Assembly (NCBI GenBank): GCA_030653335.1 | Contig: JAURZP010000260.1 | Span: 1 to 11,933 of the forward strand | Direction of reading: 5' to 3' | Source of the DNA: Methanoregula sp. | GTDB taxonomy: Archaea; Halobacteriota; Methanomicrobia; Methanomicrobiales; Methanospirillaceae | Length of the DNA stretch: 11,933 nucleotides | Part shown: positions 1 to 6,574 of the stretch, in pieces | Layout of the letters: every line of letters starts with the position of its first letter | Numbering within the stretch: the first letter of the stretch is position 1 | Program-made: the position numbers and the translations under genes | Notes under the pieces: model-generated | What the model saw: only the letters and a program-made list of their open reading frames with translations | Databases searched by the model: none | What the model was told of the DNA's origin: nothing

Positions 1-792
1 GAAGACATCTTCAATACCGGGCAGCGTCCGAAGATGGAGGATCTCGACCAGTATATCTACCTGAACTTAAAGATTCTCACGTACCTCAATACGGAAAAGG
101 AGATCAAGATCGAGCACATCAGTATGGTCATCGGGGAAAACTTCTTAATTTCGTTCCAGGAAGATATCGGGGATATTTTTGATCCCGTGCGCGAAAGAAT
201 AAGAAAAGATGGCAGGATTCGGAAATTCGGCCCGGATTACCTTGCCTACGCGCTTATCGATGCTATAGTTGACAATTATTTTGTGGTTATGGAAAAGCTC
301 GAGGATCAGGTCGAGGATTTAGAAGAGGAACTGGTCCTCAACCCGACACAGGAATCTCTCAAGAAGATCAACCGGCTTAAAAAAGATATGATATTTCTAA
401 GGAAATCCCTCTGGCCTCTCCGCGAGATGATCAATAACCTTGAGCGGTCCGAATCCCCGCTCATTAAAGAATCGACCAAGATTTACCTTCGCGACGTTTA
501 TGACCACACGATCCAGGTGATCGATACTTTAGAGACCTTCCGTGACATGGTATCCGGGATGATCGACATCTACCTTTCAGGTCTGAGTTATAAAATGAAC
601 GAGATCATGAAGGTGTTAACACTCATTGCAACCATCTTTATCCCGCTCACCTTCGTTGTCGGTTTATACGGGATGAATTTTAAGAATATGCCAGAAATCG
701 ATTGGGAATTTGGCTATTATTCGGTACTGGTTGTGATGGTATTAATGGTCGTGGGGATGCTCACCTATTTCCGGAGAAAGAAGTGGATCTGA
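1..792 (+). CDS. corA: CorA-family magnesium/cobalt transporter, C-terminal part (5' truncated by window edge)
   Basis: The reading frame is open from base 1, so the gene starts upstream. The first ATG (34) is internal, because the codons before it read EDIFNTGQRPK, a conserved CorA stretch. The fragment has the long helical region of the cytoplasmic funnel (about 250-600), then two membrane segments (about 604-660 and 712-768). The first ends in the signature YGMN (GMN codons at 670-678), the selectivity-filter loop of CorA channels. The tail is short and basic (RRKKWI), as usual for the family. CorA forms a homopentameric Mg2+/Co2+ channel in the cytoplasmic membrane. No frameshift is seen. 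No clear terminator follows the stop, and the next gene is 143 bases downstream on the same strand with its own probable promoter. Confidence 0.95.
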   Translation, partial: EDIFNTGQRPKMEDLDQYIYLNLKILTYLNTEKEIKIEHISMVIGENFLISFQEDIGDIFDPVRERIRKDGRIRKFGPDYLAYALIDAIVDNYFVVMEKLEDQVEDLEEELVLNPTQESLKKINRLKKDMIFLRKSLWPLREMINNLERSESPLIKESTKIYLRDVYDHTIQVIDTLETFRDMVSGMIDIYLSGLSYKMNEIMKVLTLIATIFIPLTFVVGLYGMNFKNMPEIDWEFGYYSVLVVMVLMVVGMLTYFRRKKWI

Positions 793-886
793 TGCCAAAG
801 CTGTATCGTCTCTTCGGATACCATAGTTCCACTGGAGATGAGTCGGGTGGACAAGATCCTGTTCATGCATCGGCGGAATCAAAAGA

Positions 887-893
887 TTAATTA
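887..893 (+). promoter_or_regulatory. Probable TATA element for the zinc-ribbon/PPC gene
   Basis: TTAATTA lies 43-49 bases before the proposed ATC start at 936. This would place transcription start roughly 20 bases before that codon. The same heptamer lies 45-51 bases before the equivalent ATC of the paralogous gene at 4240 on the minus strand, which strengthens both assignments. Inferred by position and sequence only. Confidence 0.45.
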
Positions 894-935
894 TTTCAGA
901 CAGGCTGTTAACTGTAATCACTGGGGGTGTGAACT

Positions 936-1574
936 ATCGCAATATGTCCGAACTGTGGAAAAAATACACCCGAAGGCAAATTCTGTGAACATTGTGGGGC
1001 GAGACTTCAAAGTGTACAGGTACAGGCGCCCCCTTCTGAATATCCGCAGCCGGTAATTCCGCCGCAACCTCCACAGGCAAAGCAAGGGATGTCCGCACTC
1101 AAAAAGATACTTTCCATTGGAGTGATTTTTTTTTGTATTTTCCTTATTCTTGGAATTATCGGGTATATGGACAGCCCTTCTCCGGTCCAGGTCTCAAAAC
1201 CCGTAATGGTCACCACGACCCTGAAATACACTGCAACTCCAACCAAAACGGGGAGTTCTTCTCAGATCCCATCTGAAATTTTAAATGGTTATGTTGATTC
1301 CAAGGGGTCATACAGGGTTACTACCAATCTTCGTGATCCAACCACAGCGTTGTACTCCATAAGGTTAGTCGGTCCAAAAAATGCAGATCTGGATCTGTAT
1401 GTGAAAAAAACAACTGATCCAACAATGAGTGATTATGATTACCGGTCAGCAGGTTCCGGTTCAAATGAGCAGATCAGTATTTCTTATCCGGATGTCGGGA
1501 GTTATCACATTTTAGTACAGTCAACCAGTGGAAGCGGTAATTTTGTCCTTTATATCGATTATAAATATACCTGA
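936..1574 (+). CDS. Zinc-ribbon / single-TM / PPC-domain membrane protein with non-canonical (ATC) start
   Basis: About 212 aa. In order: an N-terminal zinc ribbon (CPNC at residues 4-7, CEHC at 17-20), a Pro/Gln-rich linker (about 25-50), one hydrophobic helix (about 56-78), a Thr/Ser-rich spacer, and a C-terminal beta domain (about 110-210). The C-terminal domain, with DLDLYVKK, SDYDYRSAGSGSNEQISI and GSYHILV, matches the PPC (bacterial pre-peptidase C-terminal) pattern. The likely topology is zinc ribbon in the cytoplasm and PPC domain outside. The start is odd: the zinc-ribbon frame has TGA at 930-932 and no ATG/GTG/TTG before the first Cys codon at 945. ATC at 936 sits 6 bases after a GGTG Shine-Dalgarno-like motif. 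The conservative alternative start, ATG 1089 (residue 52), would discard an intact zinc ribbon. Function unknown; binding or scaffolding at the cell surface is a guess. Confidence 0.75.
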   Translation: MAICPNCGKNTPEGKFCEHCGARLQSVQVQAPPSEYPQPVIPPQPPQAKQGMSALKKILSIGVIFFCIFLILGIIGYMDSPSPVQVSKPVMVTTTLKYTATPTKTGSSSQIPSEILNGYVDSKGSYRVTTNLRDPTTALYSIRLVGPKNADLDLYVKKTTDPTMSDYDYRSAGSGSNEQISISYPDVGSYHILVQSTSGSGNFVLYIDYKYT

Positions 1575-1654
1575 TTTCATCACTTTGCTGTCGTTATACC
1601 CGGGGTCATAATGATTCAGGGATGAGTGATAATCGAGAATTATTTTCTATGCGA

Positions 1655-1672
1655 TTTACCAAAAAAAATTTT
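1655..1672 (-). terminator. T-tract terminator after the 471-aa coiled-coil gene
   Basis: On the minus strand, about 35 bases after the TAG stop at 1704-1706, there is a run of eight T (1668 to 1661) in an A/T-rich stretch. Oligo-T runs downstream of stop codons are typical archaeal intrinsic termination signals. Confidence 0.5.
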
Positions 1673-1703
1673 CTCTAAGTTTTCCTGACACGATCGATGC
1701 GCC

Positions 1704-3119
1704 CTACCGCATGAACACCATCCCAACCCCTTCAACAAACTTGATCCTGCCCACTTTCTCCCGCTCAAGTTCATAGAATGCCAGCTGGATGATGAACCGC
1801 TCCTCTTTGGTCTTCTCAAACATCTTCTCGAATTCGAGATACTCGACAGCATCAAAATCCGCCCGGATCACTTTTTTTATCTTGTCAACCCGCTCCCTGT
1901 CAAACTCGTGCCGAAAATAATCTATGTAACTCACGATGCGTGTGTCATTCTGGTTGTAATAGATCTCTCCGATCACCGAATCGATCAGGCAGACTGCCAC
2001 ATTCCGGCTCAGGTAGGAGTTGCCCATGCCATCGCCTTTCACCCACGCAATCACATCGTCAGCCCAGCCCGTGGGTGAAGCAATCCCAAGCACATGGTAA
2101 TAATTTCCCGCTTCTGCCTGCTGGATGATGGGACGGAGCACACCCATCAGCGTTGTCAGCGTGACAGCACGGGTATCAAATCCGAGATCAGCATAGTCAC
2201 TGATGTTGCAGTACGAAAAAGCTTCTGCAACCACTTTCCTGTGCGATTTCCCGAAGTAGGCGAGATCCCTGTGCTCGATCACATACACAGAACCGGCATT
2301 CACAGGAATTACTTTGTCGGCTGCATCTTTGACGGGCGGTGCTGCAACCTTCCCTGCATCATAATGATAATGCTTTTTCCAGTCTGTTACAGTATAGGTC
2401 TTGCTCTCCTGCGGGGAGAAGATCTTCACGGGAAACGCGTTCATCTTCATGTCGAACCGTGCAAGGAAACTGAGCTCGCTAATCCGGGCATTATCCGCAG
2501 AAACATAGCGGGTAGTCTTCTTCCCGATCACATCCTCAACAAGAGAGAACGACTCCGCCAGCTCAGCTTTCTTATTGAATATCAATCCTTTTTCTTCCAC
2601 CAGCGACTCGCGTTTCTTCTTTAAGCTCTCCTTAAGGCCGGAAATCTCTTTTAATTCTCCCTCGGCAAGCCACTTCACTTCCATGTGGAGGGCCGAGTGA
2701 TACTGATCCCGCTGCCGTGTAAGGTTTGCTTCCCGGGTTTTGAGTGTCTCAACTTCGGTATCAATATTTTTCATCTGCCCGTCAAGCAACTCAATAAGAC
2801 CGGCATATTTCTTCTGCAACTCCTCGCGTTCAGCAGCCAGCGCGTCCAGTGCCGTTTTTGCCTCTTCGGGGGTCAATTCGCCCTTCAACAGTTTAACGCG
2901 CAGCTGGTGAATCCTTATCCGGTATTCATTGTTCTGCCCATTGATCGTGTCATACTCGATGAATTTTCCGGTCAGCTGTTTGAGTCGTTCTTCAGTGATG
3001 GTTGCAACGCGTGATCGTTCATCCCGGGAGAGGCGTGTCTCTTCGACGATCTTTTTTGCCACTTCAAAGACATCACCCATCGCTCCTTCATCCTTGAAAA
3101 AAAGTGGTTCTTTTGCCAT
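1704..3119 (-). CDS. Coiled-coil protein of unknown function with possible C-terminal winged helix
   Basis: 471 aa, and I do not recognise a named family. There is no signal peptide or membrane helix. Residues about 15-215 are strongly helical and charged with heptad-like spacing, including a segment rich in TREANLTRQRD-type repeats. About 215-390 looks like a mixed alpha/beta globular domain (YVIEHRDLAYF, YYHVLGIASPTGW, NVAVCLID). Residues about 400-471 end in helix-helix-strand-turn-strand (FYELEREKVGRIKFVEG), reminiscent of a winged helix; that is inference. The start is firm: ATG follows a strong GGGGAGG site 3 bases away. The gene begins 10 bases after the stop of the 166-aa gene, so the two should be co-transcribed. 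Placement beside an SPFH/zinc-ribbon gene suggests an adaptor or regulator in the same process, but the sequence itself gives no activity. Confidence 0.85.
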   Translation of the reverse strand: MAKEPLFFKDEGAMGDVFEVAKKIVEETRLSRDERSRVATITEERLKQLTGKFIEYDTINGQNNEYRIRIHQLRVKLLKGELTPEEAKTALDALAAEREELQKKYAGLIELLDGQMKNIDTEVETLKTREANLTRQRDQYHSALHMEVKWLAEGELKEISGLKESLKKKRESLVEEKGLIFNKKAELAESFSLVEDVIGKKTTRYVSADNARISELSFLARFDMKMNAFPVKIFSPQESKTYTVTDWKKHYHYDAGKVAAPPVKDAADKVIPVNAGSVYVIEHRDLAYFGKSHRKVVAEAFSYCNISDYADLGFDTRAVTLTTLMGVLRPIIQQAEAGNYYHVLGIASPTGWADDVIAWVKGDGMGNSYLSRNVAVCLIDSVIGEIYYNQNDTRIVSYIDYFRHEFDRERVDKIKKVIRADFDAVEYLEFEKMFEKTKEERFIIQLAFYELEREKVGRIKFVEGVGMVFMR

Positions 3120-3129
3120 TTTCCTCCCC

Positions 3130-3630
3130 TCACCGTTTCATAAAGTAATCGAGCCGGTCAGAGAACGTATTCTTCATGACATCGAGCTCCTTTTTCAGCT
3201 TGCGGACCTGGATGATGATATCGGAAGTCTCCCCCTTGAGGACATGTTCATAGATGAGTTCAGAGGTCTTTGTGATCACTTCAAGTTCAGTAACGAGCAG
3301 ACGGTCGAACTCAATCATATGATCGATATCCTCATCTGAAACCCCGTCCTGCTTGAATAAGGGGGACTGCCCGAACGGGGATCCCTCGATCTCAACAACA
3401 AACAGGTCGATGGCTTTGAGAATATCCTTGATGTGATCAACAACTTCCCGCTTGCCATCGCGGTACGCAAGATCGCTCACTTCTTTTAAATTCACCGCAG
3501 ATTTTCTCAGCTCGCGCGCAAGTTTCTCCCGTACGGAGCGATCGGTATTCAGCCGGCTCCTCTTGGCTCGATAATCATATCCGGGAACTAACTTTCCTAA
3601 AAATTCAATTGCCGATGTAGTAGTCACCAT
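3130..3630 (-). CDS. Helical protein of unknown function, SPFH-neighbourhood type
   Basis: 166 aa, all-helical by eye, soluble, no cysteines. The N terminus carries AIEFLGKLVPGYDYRAKR, then REKLARELRKSAVNLKEVSDLA. The centre has DEDIDHMIEFDRLLVTELE and the C terminus is another amphipathic helix. From memory, small bacterial proteins with an N-terminal LGKLVPGY-like motif and a helical body tend to lie beside SPFH and PspA-type genes. I cannot confirm homology without a profile search. ATG 3630 was chosen because GAGGT lies 11 bases upstream and a TATA-like element about 20 bases further on. It shares a transcription unit with the 471-aa coiled-coil gene (10-base gap, with that gene's Shine-Dalgarno site directly after this stop). 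Possible role: an assembly partner of a membrane-associated complex. Confidence 0.85.
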   Translation of the reverse strand: MVTTTSAIEFLGKLVPGYDYRAKRSRLNTDRSVREKLARELRKSAVNLKEVSDLAYRDGKREVVDHIKDILKAIDLFVVEIEGSPFGQSPLFKQDGVSDEDIDHMIEFDRLLVTELEVITKTSELIYEHVLKGETSDIIIQVRKLKKELDVMKNTFSDRLDYFMKR

Positions 3631-3672
3631 GCAGAATCAGTACCTCGCTAGTGGCGGAATATGTTTTTTCAA

Positions 3673-3681
3673 GTATTAAAA
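3673..3681 (-). promoter_or_regulatory. Probable TATA box for the 166-aa/471-aa operon
   Basis: On the minus strand TTTTAATAC lies 43-51 bases before ATG 3630, which predicts a leader of about 20 bases containing the GAGGT motif at 3646-3642. It is preceded by the 3707-3739 inverted repeat. Confidence 0.4.
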
Positions 3682-3706
3682 TGGGAGAGGTCAGAGAATC
3701 GGATGG

Positions 3707-3739
3707 TTTGTTCCGCACATGTGCAATCTGCGGAACGAA
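3707..3739. repeat. Inverted repeat between the TM2-like gene and the 166-aa gene
   Basis: The arms 3707-3717 (TTTGTTCCGCA) and 3729-3739 (TGCGGAACGAA) form an 11-bp stem with one G.U pair and an 11-base loop. The left arm overlaps a perfect decamer palindrome, GCACATGTGC (3715-3724). It lies about 25 bases upstream of the proposed TATA box of the 166-aa gene and after the T-rich tract of the TM2-like gene. It could be an operator or part of the upstream terminator; position cannot decide. Confidence 0.55.
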
Positions 3740-3740
3740 C

Positions 3741-3770
3741 GCATAAAAACCGGTAAAAAAATAAAAATAA
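3741..3770 (-). terminator. T-rich terminator after the zinc-ribbon TM2-like gene
   Basis: Directly after the TGA stop at 3773-3775, the minus strand reads a series of T runs (TTATTTTTATTTTTTTACC, then TTTTTATG). These are typical archaeal multi-T termination signals. They suggest the next gene (3630, minus) is largely transcribed from its own promoter. Confidence 0.45.
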
Positions 3771-3772
3771 TC

Positions 3773-4240
3773 TCAGTAGCGCATGCCCGACCCAAACATC
3801 GCAAGTACCCCGATAATCATGAGTACGACTACGATGATCCATAACACAACTATACCGATTACGCCTCCAGTGCTCGATGCAATATATGGAATTTCACCTT
3901 TGTTCATCTTATTAGCTGTTGTATAGGAATCATATAACCCATAAATCCATACAAGGAATGGCAAAATCGGAATAAACGAAGTGATGAGCATTCCGAGAAA
4001 AAATGCAGCACCTTTTAAGGTCTGACCGTTATAGGCCTGCCCGGCACCTGGAAAGAAAAATGATAAAACTCCTGATATGATGGGATTCTTATCCTCCTTT
4101 GCCACAACTGGCTGCTGGGTATATACCGGTTGCTGGACTACGGGCTGCTGGAAAGTCTGCGTTGTTCCAACAGATGCACCGCAATGTTCACAGAATTTGC
4201 CTTCGGGAGTATTTTTTCCACAGTTCGGACAGATTACGAT
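3773..4240 (-). CDS. Zinc-ribbon TM2-like membrane protein with non-canonical (ATC) start
   Basis: About 155 aa from the proposed ATC at 4240. Residues 4-20 are a zinc ribbon (CPNC ... CEHC), followed by a Gln/Pro/Val-rich linker (about 25-44). A TM2-like module comes next: NPIISGVLSFFFPGAGQAYN with a helix pair (about 50-95), then a last hydrophobic helix (about 125-148) with a short tail. The ribbon should face the cytoplasm. The ribbon frame has TGA at 4246-4244 and no standard start before the first Cys. GTG 4105 (46th codon) is the first usual start but would drop the zinc ribbon. The ATC lies 6 bases after GGTG, exactly as in the paralogue at 936. It is divergent from the SPFH gene (about 170 bases between starts), which suggests a shared job. 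Function unknown; TM2 proteins are membrane proteins without one common role. Confidence 0.78.
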   Translation of the reverse strand: MVICPNCGKNTPEGKFCEHCGASVGTTQTFQQPVVQQPVYTQQPVVAKEDKNPIISGVLSFFFPGAGQAYNGQTLKGAAFFLGMLITSFIPILPFLVWIYGLYDSYTTANKMNKGEIPYIASSTGGVIGIVVLWIIVVVLMIIGVLAMFGSGMRY

Positions 4241-4284
4241 AGTTCACACCACCTTTGATTAAAGTTATTCTACTTGCAGGAATG

Positions 4285-4291
4285 TAATTAA
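4285..4291 (-). promoter_or_regulatory. Probable TATA element for the zinc-ribbon TM2-like gene
   Basis: TTAATTA on the minus strand lies 45-51 bases upstream of ATC 4240. It is the same heptamer, at nearly the same distance, as found before the paralogous gene at 936. The intergenic region also holds the divergent SPFH promoter. Confidence 0.45.
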
Positions 4292-4363
4292 GCTTTTGAT
4301 TCAGCCTGCAAACGAGAAAATCTACTCATACATTTTTAAGAGGCAGAAACGATTCAGTCCTCA

Positions 4364-4373
4364 TCTATAAATA
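4364..4373 (+). promoter_or_regulatory. TATA box of the SPFH/zinc-ribbon gene
   Basis: TCTATAAATA is close to the archaeal TATA consensus and lies about 40-49 bases before ATG 4413, so the leader should be about 15-20 bases. The leader contains only a weak G-rich ribosome-binding candidate (CAGGGATGGG). Confidence 0.6.
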
Positions 4374-4412
4374 ACAGTTCGTAATTAAGTAAGATACAGG
4401 GATGGGCATCTC

Positions 4413-6404
4413 ATGTTTGATACCATTAAATGCCGCTCATGCGGGGCAGAAAATAAAAAAAACAGCAAGTTTTGTGCACAATGTGGTCAACTGGTCTCAG
4501 GTCAGCTCTGTACTAAATGTGGCCAGCCTGTGAGATCCGGCGCTACGTTCTGTTCGGGTTGTGGTGCAAAAGCTGAAGCACCCAGTACTTATGCAAGCGC
4601 CACCTACCCGGAAGAATTCGTTGATTTAAGCAAGTCCAATGTCTGGCAGAGGCGCCCCAATGATCTGGCGCACCGGTTTGAGGCAAGCGACCTCAACTCC
4701 TATTTTGCCGGTCTTACAAAGAAGATTACTGTCATGCAGGGCACAAAGGCGATCTTCTTACAGGGTGGAAAATACCAGGGAGACCTGCCTCCGGGAACCT
4801 ACACGGCAGACAGTCTTTTGGAGTTTTTAAAAACCTTAAACTTTTATGAAAAGACTACCATCATTCTCGTTGACGATGGTGATATACCAATCGATTTCTC
4901 CATCGGTGAGTTGCGGACATCAGAGAATTTTGATGCCGGTGTCAAAGGCAAGATGGTTGTGAAAGTCGATAAGCCAATCCTCTTCTTTGACAACCTGATG
5001 AAATCGAGGCCGCACCTTGAGGTAATCGACCTCTTCTCATATATCAGAAATGAACTCCTCAATATCCTCCAGTCAAAGATCAAGGGCTATTCTTTTGAAG
5101 ATCTGTACGGGAATCTTGAGCTCAGGAAAGAGTTACAACAGGATTTTGAATATAACCTGACCACAACGCTCTCCCGGTTGGGACTCCAGCTCGTCCATCT
5201 CCCCTACTTTGACTATGACGAGTCCTACTGGCAGGACATTATCCAGCAGCGCGGGACCATGTCGCGTGAACTGCTGGAAAAACGCGAAAAGATGCGCAAG
5301 GATGCCGAGATTGGTCTAGTCGATTACGAACAGTCAGTTGCCACTAAAGTGAAAAAGACCGAGGTGGACCGGGCCGGCCAGATGATCGACCGCGAGCGTG
5401 AATCAATCGAGCGCAAGAGGTTTGACGAGATCACCAAACTGTTCCGTGAACGGCTCACTGAAGATAAGATGAATGAGTTCCAGAATGCCGAAGATCTGGA
5501 AAAATACATCAACAGCATTGACAAGGAACGGGCATTCCGCCAGAATGAAATGACGGACTTAAAGATCCTTTTTGAAACGAACCGGCAGGACAAGGCAGTT
5601 GCCCGGAAGCTCATGCTCGCACACATGGAGCAGAGTCACCAGCTGGCCATGAAAGGAGAAGTGATCGAGGCCGATGTCAAAGGACGGCGGACAGTCGATG
5701 ATTACGATCTTGAGAAGCGCGGAAAAGTCAGCGGTCAGGATGTAAAAGAGGCAGAAGCCGGAATTGAACTGCTGCGGAAGATGAAGGCAGCAAAACGGGA
5801 AGATGCCACAGGTTACCAGTCCCTCGAACTCGAAAAGGCACAGAAAGCAGCAGATATCGAAGCACAGCGCTTAAAAGCCCGGTCAACTGCAACCGATGAA
5901 GCGCAGATTTCAATGGCCGAAGGAAAGGCCGGTGAGCAGCTCACAGAACTTGCCAAGATGAAACAGGCAAAATCGCTCACTGAAGAGCAGATGATGGCCC
6001 TCTCTGCCAAAGACAGTGCTGCGGTTGCTGCCGCACTCAAGGAAAAATACAGTTCGCAACAGACCAAGGAACAGATGGAACAGCGCCTGAAAGACCAGCA
6101 GGTATTCGTTGACCGGATGGCGACAATGGAGAACAAGAACCGCGACCAGATGGAGCGCATTCTCGGGAAGTCCCTTGAACAGATGGGGCAGACCGCCTCA
6201 ACCCGGGCAACTTCCGGCTCTTCAGGTGGAACAACCGTAGTCTCCCCGGGTGGTTTTGGCGCACCGGTCATTGTCGGTGGGGCGGTACCAATTCCGCGAA
6301 TCCCTCAGGCACCTGCAAAGAAGATCCTCTGCCGCAAGTGCAATGCCGAGCTCGATCCAACAGAGCGGTTCTGCAACACCTGCGGTGAAAAAGTTCAGAC
6401 TTAA
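4413..6404 (+). CDS. SPFH (band 7) domain protein with N- and C-terminal zinc ribbons
   Basis: 663 aa. Two zinc ribbons open the protein: C7/C10/C21/C24 and C33/C36/C47/C50. A Band_7/SPFH domain follows at about 95-300 (ITVMQGTKAIFLQGGK, PPGTYTADSLLEF, LTTTLSRLGLQLVHL), then a long charged coiled coil (about 285-575). A Gly/Ser/Thr-rich linker (about 590-630) leads to a third zinc ribbon, C640/C643/C654/C657. There is no membrane helix. This is the Band_7_1 class (Bacillus YdjI-like, often mislabelled virion core protein), here unusually long and with ribbons at both ends; bacterial forms are about 320 aa with one C-terminal ribbon. SPFH proteins assemble into ring or scaffold structures at membranes. 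Divergent transcription from another zinc-ribbon membrane gene and closeness to two helical-protein genes suggest an envelope-maintenance module. The exact role is not readable. Confidence 0.9.
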   Translation: MFDTIKCRSCGAENKKNSKFCAQCGQLVSGQLCTKCGQPVRSGATFCSGCGAKAEAPSTYASATYPEEFVDLSKSNVWQRRPNDLAHRFEASDLNSYFAGLTKKITVMQGTKAIFLQGGKYQGDLPPGTYTADSLLEFLKTLNFYEKTTIILVDDGDIPIDFSIGELRTSENFDAGVKGKMVVKVDKPILFFDNLMKSRPHLEVIDLFSYIRNELLNILQSKIKGYSFEDLYGNLELRKELQQDFEYNLTTTLSRLGLQLVHLPYFDYDESYWQDIIQQRGTMSRELLEKREKMRKDAEIGLVDYEQSVATKVKKTEVDRAGQMIDRERESIERKRFDEITKLFRERLTEDKMNEFQNAEDLEKYINSIDKERAFRQNEMTDLKILFETNRQDKAVARKLMLAHMEQSHQLAMKGEVIEADVKGRRTVDDYDLEKRGKVSGQDVKEAEAGIELLRKMKAAKREDATGYQSLELEKAQKAADIEAQRLKARSTATDEAQISMAEGKAGEQLTELAKMKQAKSLTEEQMMALSAKDSAAVAAALKEKYSSQQTKEQMEQRLKDQQVFVDRMATMENKNRDQMERILGKSLEQMGQTASTRATSGSSGGTTVVSPGGFGAPVIVGGAVPIPRIPQAPAKKILCRKCNAELDPTERFCNTCGEKVQT

Positions 6405-6409
6405 ATTCC

Positions 6410-6424
6410 CATTATTTTTTTTAA
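6410..6424 (+). terminator. T-tract terminator of the SPFH gene
   Basis: An eight-T run (6415-6422) begins 10 bases after the TAA stop, without a strong hairpin. This is consistent with archaeal intrinsic termination. Confidence 0.5.
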
Positions 6425-6510
6425 AACACTGTTCATGCAGTCGCCCTATACCCTTCTGCTCCGTGTAATTTTTACAGTTTTAAAATAACAATAGATAAAA
6501 AAGAAAGGTC

Positions 6511-6527
6511 TTATATCACTATAAAAT
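6511..6527 (+). promoter_or_regulatory. TATA region for the exported 372-aa protein gene
   Basis: Two overlapping candidates, TTATATCA (6511-6518) and TATAAAAT (6520-6527), lie about 48-64 bases upstream of ATG 6575. They predict a leader of about 25-35 bases that includes the GGGAG site just before the start. Confidence 0.5.
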
Positions 6528-6574
6528 GATAGACCAGTTAATTACGCTCTATCATCAGAAATGGGAGAATGTCA

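Noticed and set aside
930..932. UGA read through as selenocysteine or another amino acid between GTG and the zinc ribbon
   Set aside because: Both paralogues keep GTG-TGA, but no SECIS-like structure is evident and ATC initiation with a well-placed GGTG is simpler. Not strictly excluded.
1089..1091. ATG 1089 as the start of the PPC-domain protein
   Set aside because: It would omit an intact zinc ribbon and linker in the same open frame, whose third-position differences from the paralogue show that it is translated.
1640..1855. Minus-strand frame ending in FGKSHRK, repeating a motif of the 471-aa protein
   Set aside because: It lies in another frame of the 471-aa gene and its downstream region, has no ribosome-binding site, and the shared residues come from a short chance similarity.
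5324..6271. Long minus-strand open frames across the SPFH gene
   Set aside because: Ser/Cys/Arg-rich antisense shadows of the coiled-coil coding region, without domain motifs or ribosome-binding sites.
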